This document shows, piece after piece, positions 21,687 to 32,269 of a stretch of DNA of 64,000 nucleotides (position 1 is the stretch's first letter; each line of letters starts with the position of its first letter). Made by a program: the position numbers and the translations under genes. The notes below the pieces were generated by a model. That model saw nothing but the letters and a program-made list of their open reading frames with translations, was not told the DNA's origin and did no database searches. The stretch comes from Patiria miniata (lineage: Eukaryota; Echinodermata; Asteroidea; Valvatida; Asterinidae), in contig NW_024037062.1 in assembly GCF_015706575.1 (NCBI RefSeq), forward strand, positions 3,282,811-3,346,810, read 5' to 3'.

Positions 21687-24600
21687 ATGGCACAAACTCC
21701 ACAACAGGGGGCGCACTCTCGCGCACCGCTGATCGGTCGCCTCGACAAATATGATGAGGTGGAAGATATCCGTAACTATGTTGAGCGGCTGAACTTGTAT
21801 TTTCAAGCAAATGACATTGCTCAGGAGAAAAAGACAGCTGTTCTGTTAAGTGCAGTCGGTCCAACTGTGTATAAAACTGCTAAAAGTCTTGCAGAGCCAA
21901 CCCCAGTAACTGAGAAAACATACACAGAACTGTGTGAGTTGTTGATCGCCCACTATGGACCCAAACGCCTGGTTGTGTCAGAGCGTTTTCGCTTCTACAA
22001 AAGGGATCAACAGCCATCAGAGACCATTGCACAGTATGCCATGACACTTCAAAACTTGGCCAGTACATGTAAATTTGGCCAGTTTCTCGACGACGCATTG
22101 CGAGACAGGCTTGTGTGTGGTCTGACCAGCAACAATATCCAGAAACATCTTCTCACCAAAGATGGTCTCACCTTCAAAGCAGCCGTGGACTTGGCCAAAA
22201 CCCTTGAAACAGCTGTCAAGGACTTGCGTGAATTTAAGAACAGCCCTAATGCAGACACAGTATCAGTTCACGCACTACACCGAAACGCCAAGCAACCGTA
22301 CAAGCAACCGTACAAGCCATCGTTCAAACAGCCACCCCCACAGACACGTGCCAAACCTCAACAAGGCGGGAAGAGATGCAGTAGATGCGGCAGAGATCCA
22401 AGCCACCAATCCTGTCCAGCAAGTGGACAAAAGTGTAACTACTGCCAGAAACTTGGTCACTTCTCGGTAGTGTGTCGCGCTAAACCGAAGAAGTTGCATA
22501 CAGTACAGCACGATCCAACTGACAGCGATGATGGGGACACTGAAACTAATGATTTCTTCGTTGGAACAGTGCATCACACCAGCCATGACATACTAAATGG
22601 TGATGTGTGGAGACAACCTATCAAAGTGCAGGGACAGATGGTGCAGTTCCTGCTAGATACAGGTTCGGAAGTCAACATCCTACCCGCTAACGTGTACAAA
22701 TCACTGAAACTCAGTGATAAGACATTGCAGCCAACGACACTTCGCTTGCATGGCTACTTTGGTGGCAAGGCCAAACCTCTTGGACAAAAGAAACTGTCAT
22801 GTGAAATGAAGAATCGTCAGTACTCGTTGGTGTTCCAGATTCTTGCCAGTGGTCAGCCTGTCATTGGCAAGACAGCATGTGAAGCACTTGGTCTGATACA
22901 GCGGGTGTACACCATGGTGAACCGAGACAACGTGTTTGAAGGCACGGGTTGTCTTGAAGGCCCACCGGTTAACATAAAGTTAACCGACTCCGCTACTCCA
23001 TACTGTGTGACCGCTCCTCGCAGAATCCCCTTGCCCCTACTTCCCCAGTTGAAGCAAGAACTGGAAAAGATGGAAACCCAAGGTATCGTGAAGCGCATCA
23101 CTGAGCCGACAGAGTGGTGTGCTCCAATCGTGATTGTACCCAAGAAGAACAACCAGATTCGACTCTGTGTAGATCTGCGACAACTGAATAAAGCTGTGCA
23201 GAGGGAGCGTTTCACTATCCCCAGCCTGGAAGAGGTTTTGGGAAAGATTGTTGGTGCACAAGTGTTCTCCTTACTCGATGCAAAGCACGGGTTTTGGCAG
23301 ATACCCCTTGCTAGTGACAGTCAGAAATTGACAACCTTCATAACTCCATTTGGGCGTTTCTGTTTTACGCGACTCCCTTTCGGCATCACATCAGCGCCTG
23401 AGTTGTATCAGCGTATTATGTGTGACCTACTCGTGAATCTGGATGGTGTAGTTGTCTACATGGATGATATTCTCATCACCGGCCGAACACAGGCAGAGCA
23501 CGATCAACGTGTGCATCGTGTAGTCCAAATCCTACAGAAAGCTGGCTTGCGGCTAAACAAAGAGAAATCAAAGTTTTCTCAAGAGACGGTTACCTTTCTG
23601 GGTCTACAGCTAGACAAGGATGGTATACATGCTGATCCTTCGAAGATCACAGCAATCGTTCAGATGCCCCCACCAACATCAAAGGATGAAGTCAAGAGGC
23701 TCATGGGCATGGTCAATTGGTTGTCCCGCTTCATCCCGAACGCAGCATCAGTTGCAGCCCCAATCACTGATCTCCTGAAAGACAACGTTGACTGGATGTG
23801 GGGAGCACAACAGAAGATTGCATTCCGACACCTCAAGACACTCCTCACCAGATCACCCACATTGGCCTTCTATGACCCCGCTAAACCTACCATGGTCAGC
23901 GCAGATGCCAGTAGCTATGGGCTGGGAGGATGCTTACTACAGCAGCACGAAGATGAGACATGGAAGCCAGTCGCTTACTGTTCCCGTACCCTGATTCCTG
24001 CCGAGAGGAAGTATGCCCAAATCGAGAAAGAGTTGTTGGCCAGCGTATGGGCATGCGAGAGATTTTATGTCTACATCAGAGGACTTCACGTGACCCTACA
24101 AACCGACCACAAACCACTGGTGTCTTTGATCAATTCAAAGGACCTCTGTGACGCACCACTGAGATGCCAGCGCTTACTGATGCGCCTCATGAAATTCCAC
24201 TGTACAGCTGTCTACTCACCAGGCAAGACCCTAGTCGTTGCAGATACCCTGTCTAGAGCTCCAGTTCATACAGACCAGACATCTGATGACAGTGATGATC
24301 TCGCAGCAGAAATTGCAGCACACGTGAGCATGGTAACAAGCCAGTGGCCAGCCTCGGATGCCAAACTTGCAGAAATCACAGATGAGACAGTGCAAGACAA
24401 CGTATTGTCCCTAGTATCGTCGTACGTGAAAGACGGCTGGCCGAAGTACATCAAGGACGTAGATCCTGATGTCAAGCGATACTGGGAGGAACAAGATAAG
24501 ATAAGCCAGATCAACGGCATACTGACATATGGGGACCGCATCATCATCCCACAGAAGATGCAGCAGGAAATGCTGGAGAAACTCCATGAGGGTCACCATG

Positions 24601-25607
24601 GGGTCACCAAGAGCCGACTCCGTGCAAATCAAGCCATATGGTGGCCTGGAATCGGTACTGACATCGCGCAGCACATTCAACAATGCGAGTTTTGCAGAGA
24701 AAAACAACCAGCACAGAAGGCGGAACCCCTGATGTCAACACCTTTACCCCAACGAGCATGGCAACGAATCGCGTGCGATCTTGCAGAGCTGAAAGGGAAG
24801 GTGTACTTAGTGATCGTTGACTACTACTCGAGGTGGATCGAGATTCATCACCTTGTGAAGACAACAGCCTTAGCAGTCATCAACTTCATGAAAACTACCT
24901 TTGCACGATATGGGATCCCTGAAGTTGTTGTATCAGATAACGGCCCACAATTCCTAGGAGAGTTTCAACAGTTTGCTAGAGAGTTTGGCTTCAACCACAT
25001 TACCACCAGTCCACACTATCCCCAAGCAAATGGGCAAGCCGAAAAAGCTGTCCATGTGGCCAAGAGTATCCTGCGTCAACCAGATCCCATACGAGCTCTC
25101 ATGACATACCGCGCGACCCCACTTCCAAGTCTTGGTGTCAGTCCGGCAAGTCTGATGATGGGCCGAGAGTTACGCACTACCCTACCAATGTTGCCCAAGA
25201 ATCTCCTTCAGAAACCAATCAACCAGACAAAGTTGAAACAAGCAGACGCTGCATCCAAGTCCAAGGGAGAAGTCTACTTCAACCAGAAACATGGCGCCAA
25301 GGCATTGGATCAACTGGAAACAGGAGCCCGGGTGAAGATCAGAACAAAGGGCAAACTTGGTCCAATCGGAGAGGTCCTCTGTAAAGCAGACACACCCCGT
25401 TCTTACATCGTGAGAGTGAATGGCGCAGAATATCGTCGGAACAGGCGGCATATTGTCCGGATGCCACAACCACCACCTGAGCCAGACTTCGAGATCCAAC
25501 TGGAGGATCCAGTCCAACAAAACCTAGATGCTCAGCAACAGGGAGTGAGACTGTCTCAGCGAATGAGGAAACCACCAGCATGGCAGCAGGATTACGTCAT
25601 GTACTAG
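21687..25607 (+). CDS. Ty3-type gag-pol polyprotein, single 1306-codon frame
   Basis: Domain order by residue: gag-like N-terminus 1-225; a CX2CX5HX2C finger at 231-243 and a classical CCHC knuckle at 250-263; aspartic protease with DTG at 324-326; reverse transcriptase with FTRLPFG and YMDD at 591-594; RNase H with ADAS (Asp740) and TDHKPL; integrase with a zinc-binding HX3H (967/971) and CX2C (1000/1003) region; and the catalytic triad Asp1031, Asp1084 and Glu1119 (34 residues between the last two by my count). No chromodomain is visible at the C-terminus. There is no gag/pol frameshift or stop: everything is fused in one frame. All catalytic residues are present, so the enzyme set looks intact. 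Start at 21687 is the first ATG after the primer site in this frame, 116 bases downstream of it. Confidence 0.97.
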   Translation: MAQTPQQGAHSRAPLIGRLDKYDEVEDIRNYVERLNLYFQANDIAQEKKTAVLLSAVGPTVYKTAKSLAEPTPVTEKTYTELCELLIAHYGPKRLVVSERFRFYKRDQQPSETIAQYAMTLQNLASTCKFGQFLDDALRDRLVCGLTSNNIQKHLLTKDGLTFKAAVDLAKTLETAVKDLREFKNSPNADTVSVHALHRNAKQPYKQPYKPSFKQPPPQTRAKPQQGGKRCSRCGRDPSHQSCPASGQKCNYCQKLGHFSVVCRAKPKKLHTVQHDPTDSDDGDTETNDFFVGTVHHTSHDILNGDVWRQPIKVQGQMVQFLLDTGSEVNILPANVYKSLKLSDKTLQPTTLRLHGYFGGKAKPLGQKKLSCEMKNRQYSLVFQILASGQPVIGKTACEALGLIQRVYTMVNRDNVFEGTGCLEGPPVNIKLTDSATPYCVTAPRRIPLPLLPQLKQELEKMETQGIVKRITEPTEWCAPIVIVPKKNNQIRLCVDLRQLNKAVQRERFTIPSLEEVLGKIVGAQVFSLLDAKHGFWQIPLASDSQKLTTFITPFGRFCFTRLPFGITSAPELYQRIMCDLLVNLDGVVVYMDDILITGRTQAEHDQRVHRVVQILQKAGLRLNKEKSKFSQETVTFLGLQLDKDGIHADPSKITAIVQMPPPTSKDEVKRLMGMVNWLSRFIPNAASVAAPITDLLKDNVDWMWGAQQKIAFRHLKTLLTRSPTLAFYDPAKPTMVSADASSYGLGGCLLQQHEDETWKPVAYCSRTLIPAERKYAQIEKELLASVWACERFYVYIRGLHVTLQTDHKPLVSLINSKDLCDAPLRCQRLLMRLMKFHCTAVYSPGKTLVVADTLSRAPVHTDQTSDDSDDLAAEIAAHVSMVTSQWPASDAKLAEITDETVQDNVLSLVSSYVKDGWPKYIKDVDPDVKRYWEEQDKISQINGILTYGDRIIIPQKMQQEMLEKLHEGHHGVTKSRLRANQAIWWPGIGTDIAQHIQQCEFCREKQPAQKAEPLMSTPLPQRAWQRIACDLAELKGKVYLVIVDYYSRWIEIHHLVKTTALAVINFMKTTFARYGIPEVVVSDNGPQFLGEFQQFAREFGFNHITTSPHYPQANGQAEKAVHVAKSILRQPDPIRALMTYRATPLPSLGVSPASLMMGRELRTTLPMLPKNLLQKPINQTKLKQADAASKSKGEVYFNQKHGAKALDQLETGARVKIRTKGKLGPIGEVLCKADTPRSYIVRVNGAEYRRNRRHIVRMPQPPPEPDFEIQLEDPVQQNLDAQQQGVRLSQRMRKPPAWQQDYVMY

Positions 25608-25881
25608 AACACTGAACTGTCCTCACTCCATCACTCAATCACTCAATCACTCATTACTCGGTTAAAATCAATCAATCTTGCATTATCTCGCACTCATCTC
25701 TGAATTACAAATTCATTCTGATTTAATTCAAGAACTCTAGAAATCTGCTTGAACCAAGAACATTGGACTCTAGGAGCTGATTTGGAACACTCAACATTTT
25801 GCAGACACTTTCTAACATTGAACACCCAGACTCAATCATGTGCATTGTAAATGTGTTTTCTTAACCAGTTTATTTTGTTCT

Positions 25882-25895
25882 AGAAAAGGGGGAGA
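25882..25895 (+). promoter_or_regulatory. Polypurine tract
   Basis: AGAAAAGGGGGAGA lies directly against the 3' LTR, the position where plus-strand DNA synthesis is primed in LTR elements. Confidence 0.9.
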
Positions 25896-26029
25896 TGTCG
25901 TATGGCACGAACTACATGTTATCAAATAAAAGGAGTTCCAAGATGGCAGCTCGCTATGAACAAGTCTTACTCTATCAGTGTCTATGGTTTACGGTGAGTC
26001 CGTTCCAGTTATTTCCCTAAGATATTACA
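25896..26029 (+). repeat. 3' LTR (134 bp)
   Basis: Identical by eye to the 5' LTR, and followed by the second CATCC target copy at 26030-26034. Confidence 0.95.
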
Positions 26030-26157
26030 CATCCGTCTTTTCTCAGGAACGGTAAGACATTAGGTTAGTTTCCTTTCAACCAGACATTTGAAATAGTAAA
26101 AAGAAACATCCCTAACAACATAATAATTTCGTGAATTTCAGGCCGTATAATATCCCT

Positions 26158-26538
26158 TTAACCCTAAAAGGGCCAGGTTATTTGGACCATCTCTCAGCCC
26201 CCTAAGATGTGGGCCATCGAGTGACGAAACATTTTGAAACTCAGTCCATGCACTTACCATGAACATACCCAAGAAATTTCATGACTATAGGTCAAAGGAT
26301 TTTGGAATTATGGCTAATTAATTATTCATATGCACGAATGCTCTGTGTACACTACGTTTATGGGGAAATTCAGTTTGCGTTGGAATTTTTTTAAAATGTT
26401 TTTGGTATCAAAAAATGGGCAAGGCTCGTAGCTAAAACGTCAGACGAATAGCTCGGGTCGCGACATTCTTTTTTCAAGGCTATCGCGGAAAAAGTTGAGG
26501 GGGGGGGGGCGGATTCCGCCCGGCCCCTTTAGGGTTAA
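26158..26538 (+). mobile_element. piggyBac-like MITE R1, copy C (complete)
   Basis: TTAA at 26158-26161 and 26535-26538, with ends CCCTAAAAGGGCC and GGCCCCTTTAGGG. Its left TTAA is also the right TTAA of the R2 MITE, so the two TTAA-targeting elements abut and share one target copy. The same R2-R1 junction, partly decayed, is in duplication copy 2. Confidence 0.8.
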
Positions 26539-26606
26539 ACAACTGTATTGTCTTTTAAATGGCTGTACGAAGTATAACGTGGTTAGTCTGAAATACAAAT
26601 GCTTAC

Positions 26607-26741
26607 CTTGAATATTAAGCCTGGCCCTGGGTGGGGCATGATCAGTGCGGTTTGCCCAAAAAGACGAAGCTGTGATGCGTTCATCCGGGATGCGACCATC
26701 TTCCATCCCGAGAGGTCCCTCCACAGAGCATGAAGAGTCAC
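26607..26741 (-). CDS. F5/8 type C (discoidin) domain exon, N-terminal part, gene copy 1
   Basis: The acceptor TTTTCCTCAG precedes 26741 and the donor GTAAGC follows 26607. The exon encodes CSVEGPLGMEDGRIPDERI, TASSFW and PPRARLN, the start of a discoidin domain (first cysteine, LGMEDGRIPD and ARLN are family hallmarks). It starts two bases into a codon and ends one base in, fitting both the signal-peptide exon at 45204-45387 and the central exon at 18505-18716. The paralogous position in copy 2 should lie just past the window end. Confidence 0.88.
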
Positions 26742-29700
26742 CTGAGGAAAAATGTGCGATTGTTTCAAGAACAGGTTTTGTACCGAATCCCATTTCAATA
26801 AAATAGAAAAAGAAAATAGTAATGGGTCTTTTTCCGCAACCCAGAGTGCTTTCAATGTCAATTAAAATTATGAAAGGGAGCCCTCTATCTTGCCCGCCGT
26901 TACAGGGACGCATTTGAGTCCCCCCATCTGCATGTCGCCGCCGCGCTATTATCGATCGGTACTACTGATGGCGGGTGCATCCATGATCGCAGAACAAAAT
27001 TGAATGAAGAAGCACACGATTAACTTCAAAATTATGAATTTTAGTCTATACTATTTTCTTTAGTTTGATCTCTCATATAATATTTGTGGTGTGATTGTTT
27101 TACTTCAAGAAGCTATGTCGATAAATAAAGAAAAACATCCCGGACATGTTAAAAATACAATTTTATGCACGAAATTTGGATAGTCAAGACAAAAGTCAGA
27201 GAAAACGGTAACGTCGGACCACACACTACAGCGATATCGACATCGTGCATGAGCTGCCACGCTGGTCATTAGTCTGCTTGCGCTAATTAAAAAGCGTTTA
27301 CATGTTCCAGATACATGACCATCACTCCCTCAGTCTGGCTGCCAGACACACAATTACAAAATTACAACAACGTCTGCATATGGTGCCCGACTAAATTTAG
27401 TACAAAATGTAAGGGAGCCCAGAGAGGCCACATAAAGCTTATACATGATTGTAACATCATGCCTGCCTCGTCTCCTTCCTAAATGTCAATTCGTTTGCAT
27501 GAGTCGAGAAGACTTTTGTTCCATTAATCGTTATATGCTGTTTACGGCCATCACAATAAACGATTAAAATATTGGCAATATGTCCTACTTGTAAATCACT
27601 AAAATATTCAAGTGAATCGCCCGGCAAAGTAGCCGATGCGAGCGATACGCTGGCACGGTACAAAACACAGAGAGGCGTGCGCACTGAGCCATGAATCCTA
27701 AAAGTACATCTCGCCCACCACATTCAGTTTGTGACAGCGCTCTTCTATTGTGTCGGCCATATTCTCAAATAGGCTAATGACGATGATGACGGCGGGCAGA
27801 TTAACAGAAGATAGATCAGGCAAATATGGTTCATCAATCTTCTATAGTATATGTAAAGGTATTGACATTAAACAAAAATAAAGTGGCATTACATTTCAGC
27901 CTTAGCCAGGCCTTCTTCAGAGGTAAATGACAGAGGAACAAGAAACAAACATGTAGGGGACACATAAACATGCAGGGTTGGAAGGAGAATCACAAAGAGG
28001 GATGGGGGGGGGGGCGACCAATCCATATCTTGCTTCCACCTCTCTAAATTTTGGGGTTACATGTACAAGTCTATATTCCATGACTGAAATTAAAAAAAAA
28101 AATTCAATATTTTCTTGCTCCAATTGTTTTTGGAATCAGGTTTACAAGGAGGTCCAATGTAAAGTTAAAGTTGCACTTAAATATCCGTTAGTAGTCAATG
28201 CTGAAACCAAGGGGTGGTTGTGGAGTTTAGGGTCCGAGTTCCTATAACAGATGAAACATCCACCTTTAACTTTTTTACTTTTGTCAAGTTTCAACATTGC
28301 AAAAAACTAGTACAAGTTATCATACTCCTAAGTTAGAGTTTCTTCATCAGATTTACACTTTATAGTAGTTTAACAGTATTTTTAAAAAGATATTTAACCG
28401 TACACCGGCAAAGGGTAAATTTAAATTCTGTTAACCATAATTTTGTTTTTAATCCAACTTGTCGCAAGAGGGCCGGCACTGGCCCGATTCAGGCTTTGTA
28501 TTGTGCTACCATTAAGGTTTGCCAGCACTGGACCAGCTCTGTGCCGTCAACACGGAACAGCATTGCCGCAATCGAGCCAGCAACGGCCCGTTTCTGGTTT
28601 TGGACCATTGAAACTGTACGGTACTGCCAGAACAAGTCGGTATCTGCCCTGTACCGTCATGTTTGCCCGGTACATGGCCTATGTGTTCTCGGGGAGGACT
28701 GCACCCAGTGCTTTCAAGGTGGCGCCACTGAAGAAGCTCCAGAAGAACACCAAGTTCCACAAGGCTGTCAGGCAAATCACATTTGCATATCAACAATTAT
28801 ATAGTCACATCACGGCAAGTTGTTTTTCAAATTCATTGTGGTTGATGTAGTGATCGTATATTCTGAACTGTGTTACAGGCAGGTCGGCGTGACAGGGAGG
28901 GTGCCCCCCAAATAACCATATTTAGTTAGTTGACATTTTGTTTGCAATCGATTGCACTCCTTGAACGGGTACATAGACTGGTTCCCTGACCATACAATTG
29001 GTCTATAAAATGGCGTCTATAAATTGCTGTGTTTCATTTAAACAGGGGTCAGGGAGCCAGACTACAAGAAAATCATTTTTTTCTTGGGGTTTCCAGCATC
29101 TATGAACACAAAATTTCATACAAGTCCGGGTAAGTTTGCTATAAAATACTTACCCCCCAAAATACAGCCTTTTCTGAAACTTACAGGAAAAGCTATGTTG
29201 TCCATTCCCTTTTATGAGCTTATGACATGCAATGACATGTTGGCCACATTAGGCAGGTGGCCACAATACAGTGTTTAGCCATATACAGGTGGAATAATTG
29301 TAATCTTTGAAAGCATTTAATGTTGGGATGCCGTAGAGGACATCAAGCAAGTGTTTTATGGAGTAAAATAAAGATCAGATTTGAGCCTCCATCAGTGATG
29401 TTATGGAACAAGCCCCAAATTCCACTTTAAGCTACCACCTACAAAGTATATCATACTTTTCTGATATTTTTACATATGTAGGAAAAACAAAATCATAGTG
29501 GCGATTAGTCCCTTGAGATGGAACCAATATGTAAAATTTCAGCCCCTGGCTCCGATGGACTAGTGTTGATTTCGATTTGTACATTGACGCTGTAGCTCAA
29601 TCAGACGAAGTGTTTCAAGTATTGTGATTATCATGTTTCACTCAAGCCCCCGTTAATGAATGGAAATCTCTTGTGTGTAAAAGGGTTGATAATTGTTCCA

Positions 29701-29857
29701 AATTTGCATATTACACCTCGCGACACAAAGGTCAGGTCATCCACACCAGATGCGAGATGTAAGATGGCAGATGGGGAACACCTTAGTAGCGCGAATTTCA
29801 CTTTAATAGTGCGCCTAGGCTCGTTTGAAAGAGAGACAAATAAGTCATTCATAAGAT
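26742..29857. other. Gene-free stretch (probable intron of the discoidin gene)
   Basis: No exon or element was confidently recognised apart from a small MITE at 28976-29063. Around 28460-28600 there is a degenerate internal repeat of CCAGCACTGG-like words. A G-run lies at about 28004-28013. Confidence 0.45.
28976..29063. repeat. Very short hairpin MITE
   Basis: Arms ACTGGTTCCCTGACC and GGTCAGGGAGCCAG face each other across about 60 bp. No target duplication identified. Confidence 0.4.
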
Positions 29858-30048
29858 ATAAGTCGTTTATAACCCAGATAAAAAAGTCGTTTAAACAAGG
29901 TTAAATCCGTCGTTTAAAGCAGATAAATAAGTCGTTTAAACGAAATAATTAATCGTTTAAACAAGATAATATTAATAAGTCGTTTAACCGAGATAATAAG
30001 CAGTTTAATTGAGATATTAAGTCGTTTAAACGAGATACTATGTCGTTT
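29858..30048. repeat. Degenerate minisatellite, GTCGTTTAAACGAGATAA type
   Basis: At least seven diverged units of about 20-30 bp centred on the palindromic core GTTTAAAC run in tandem, then pass directly into the TTTG repeat. Confidence 0.7.
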
Positions 30049-30150
30049 GTTTGTTTGTTGGGTTGTTTGTTTGTTGGGGTGTTGGGGGTGTTTGTTTGTT
30101 TGTTTGTTTGTTGGGGTGTTTGTTGGGGTGTTTGTTTGTTTGTTTGGCAT
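30049..30150. repeat. (TTTG)n / TTGGGGTG low-complexity tract
   Basis: Runs of TTTG interrupted by GGGTTG and TTGGGGTG words. Low complexity; the translated frames here are repeat artefacts. Confidence 0.85.
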
Positions 30151-30312
30151 CAATACCGGTACGCTCTACAAAAACACAAAGCCAGGCCATGTTTTGTTGT
30201 TTTGTAAATTTACACGCTAGCGGTTTTAGCGCAAAAGTCGGCGGCGCAATGACATGAAACAAGCCAAATGCGCGTCAGTATCAGATTATTTTTTTTCTGA
30301 GACCGGCATTTT

Positions 30313-30748
30313 TTAAAGGGATATTACGTTCTCGAATGCGCCAAGTAGGGCAACAAAATTGGAAAGAGCATTTAAAAAGGATATAAATATCGACACCATA
30401 ACCATCCTTTAAAAGACAAAAGTTTGACTTTCAAAAATCGAGCTGTTGGCTGCTAGTCTTGAATTCTGCCGCACTTGTCTTACCAGTGCATTGTATTTTG
30501 CGGACGCGTATTTGCGCCGTGTGTATTATTTGCTACACTCGCGCAACGAGTACCGTACATTGAATGGACACGGCTGAAATGTCCGCCGCGTCCGATCCAC
30601 GCGATGTGAACGACCGCCCCCCCCTTCTTTCTTTAGAACTGTAAGACATTAGAATAGTTTCCTTTCAACCAGACCTTTGAAATAGGATAAGTATTAATCA
30701 ATCCAAAACATGACATTTTCGGGGATTTTAGGCCGCAATTCCCATTAA
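30313..30748 (+). mobile_element. Kolobok-like MITE R2 (stand-alone copy)
   Basis: TTAA at 30313-30316 followed by AGGGATATTACG, ending at TTCCCA-TTAA (30745-30748). The interior aligns with the split copy around the LTR element, including GCGGACGCG, TACATTGAATGGA and GTAAGACATTAG. It shows that R2 can occur without R1. Confidence 0.65.
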
Positions 30749-31129
30749 AAACGCTAAAATCCGCGGATACACGAGAAAGTTGCGTGCCTTATTTCAATAA
30801 TTTTGACTCGCCAGGGGGACTATACTTTAATGGTTTTGATTGATTGGTTGATTGATTAGGTTGATTGCAATTTATATACAATGGTATACAATAGAAAGTG
30901 TCGTGGTTCTCGTGCTCAAACGTTAAAATACATTCAACTTTACATTACAAACATTCAACTACCACACAATTTAAATTAATTCCCCCTTGAAATATCTCCC
31001 TAAATAGTATAAGTCGTTAACAAGACAAACGAATTATTACACCGTTATGTAACAAGTGCTTTGACTAGCCCGCTGCTGTATTTACTCGCATTTGGCTAGC
31101 GGGCTACCACTAAGCTCGAACCATTAATA

Positions 31130-31240
31130 TGCCTACATGGCAATCTCCCCCCCCCCCCCTCCCCTCAGAAATTCGTCTGTCGACGCCGCTGTGCCTTCAA
31201 AATCCTGACTAGAAATCGCCGCCATTGGTGCGTATCCGAT
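31130..31240. repeat. Repeat R9 (inverted partner at 46960-47100)
   Basis: TGCCTACATGGCAATC with a C-run, then AATCGCCGCCATTGGTGCGTAT, appears as its reverse complement near 46990-47100 with a G-run. No ends or target duplication defined. Confidence 0.55.
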
Positions 31241-31979
31241 GGGTTACCCCATTGTTTATGTTGGCTCTGCTTTTCAGTGAACTACACAATTGAAATGTCA
31301 TGGATAATTTGACTTAATTTATTTATTTTTATCGATGCCTAATTGACATTTTGGCAAGAAGACGAGGCAGAAAGCTAGCAATTAATGGTTGTGCCTCTTT
31401 TGTGTATTCTCTCGGAGTAACTGCATCTTAAATGAACGAGGCTTACTTTATGATCAAATTGATGAGAGGATAAAATATTACCAGAAAGGCCTTGGGAATG
31501 TTACGGTCTACGGTCCCGGCTATTTAAAAACATTTTCATTCAATTTCATCAACTCTAACATTCAATTTCGTCCGAGAAAAATGTCACATGCTTAAAGAAA
31601 ACCACTTAAATTAGTCATTTACCATTCAATTTCAAAGTTTGGTCACCCTCTTTAGTCACTGGGTCGAGAATATTCGACATTACAGGTCAAATTCATCTAA
31701 GCTGTTTCCGAACGGTAACATTCAGAGATCGAATTCGTCTTATATAAATCAATTAGACGAATTTGATTCTGAATAACAAGCTAAGGTTTTGCGTAGACGA
31801 GACGAGATCGAATACTCCGGGACGAAAACGTGTAATCATTGTTTGAATTTGCTTGTATGAACTGAATTTGAAATTGTCTGACACAAGACAAAATTAAACA
31901 TTGGAGGTGCACTAAATGGATGTTGATGGACGAGTTTGAATATTAGAAACAGTCACTAGGTAGCCAGGAATTGTTCAGT

Positions 31980-32020
<41 letters not shown>
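31980..32020. repeat. 41-nt G homopolymer
   Basis: Uninterrupted G from 31980 to 32020, with more G-runs just downstream (32041-32048 and 32082-32094). Such length is prone to sequencing error, so the exact length should not be trusted. Confidence 0.95.
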
Positions 32021-32117
32021 CTGGGGGCTAGAACATTTCATGGGGGGGGCGTCATGTAGGGGCGTCAATCGCTTCTCAAAAGTGGGGGGGGGGGAAGAGA
32101 CATTACTTGATCAGAAC

Positions 32118-32230
32118 TGATGCGAGCGCGAAGCGCGAAGCCCTTACGGCGTGGGGTTCGGGGCCCGCTTAAGGGCCCCGAAAAAATTTGGATTCTAAAT
32201 GCTCTTTGGTGCTATCTGAGGCAATTTTTA
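32118..32230. repeat. GCGAAGCCCTTACGGCGTGGGG repeat block
   Basis: Member of the dispersed family also at 20161, 41034 and 61037. It contains GGGCCCGCTTAAGGGCCCC, near-palindromic, and a CTTTGGTGCTATCTGAGG block. Confidence 0.6.
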
Positions 32231-32269
32231 ACAAAATAAACAATGAACAAAATACACAATCATATTAAA

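Larger units (their letters stand above)
21419..26029 (+). mobile_element. Intact, recent Ty3-type LTR retrotransposon
   Basis: The 134-bp LTRs at 21419-21552 and 25896-26029 are identical by eye, start TG and end CA, and are flanked by CATCC (21414-21418 and 26030-26034). A primer site directly follows the 5' LTR, and a purine tract directly precedes the 3' LTR. One uninterrupted gag-pol frame fills the body. The element interrupts an R2 MITE; the uninterrupted paralog at 62899-62903 is the empty site. Identical LTRs imply a very recent insertion and possible activity. Confidence 0.97.
13383..26600. repeat. Segmental duplication, copy 1 (direct partner at 54420-64000)
   Basis: Collinear matches with copy 2 run from TTATGGGAGCGGGG (13383 and 54420) through GCATTCAATGAAT (13552 and 56817), the hAT MITE with its ATTATGTC duplication (17554 and 58788), the F5/8 C exon (18505 and 60296), the GAAGGCGTGGGGTCC block (20182 and 61058) and the R2-R1 MITE pair. 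It continues past 26540 to GTGGTTAGTCT, where the window ends on copy 2. The copies differ by element insertions and many small changes, so the duplication is not recent. Confidence 0.85.

Noticed and set aside
26158..26180. AACCCTAAAAGG words resembling telomeric repeats
   Set aside because: They occur once per element, at the ends of the R1 MITE beside TTAA, not in tandem.
27457..27723. 88-codon minus-strand frame considered as another discoidin-gene exon
   Set aside because: No cysteine pattern, no good acceptor or donor, and no recognisable domain.
28443..28850. 135-codon frame rich in Ala, Arg and Pro
   Set aside because: Built from degenerate CCAGCACTGG-like repeats, with no family match and frames open on both strands.
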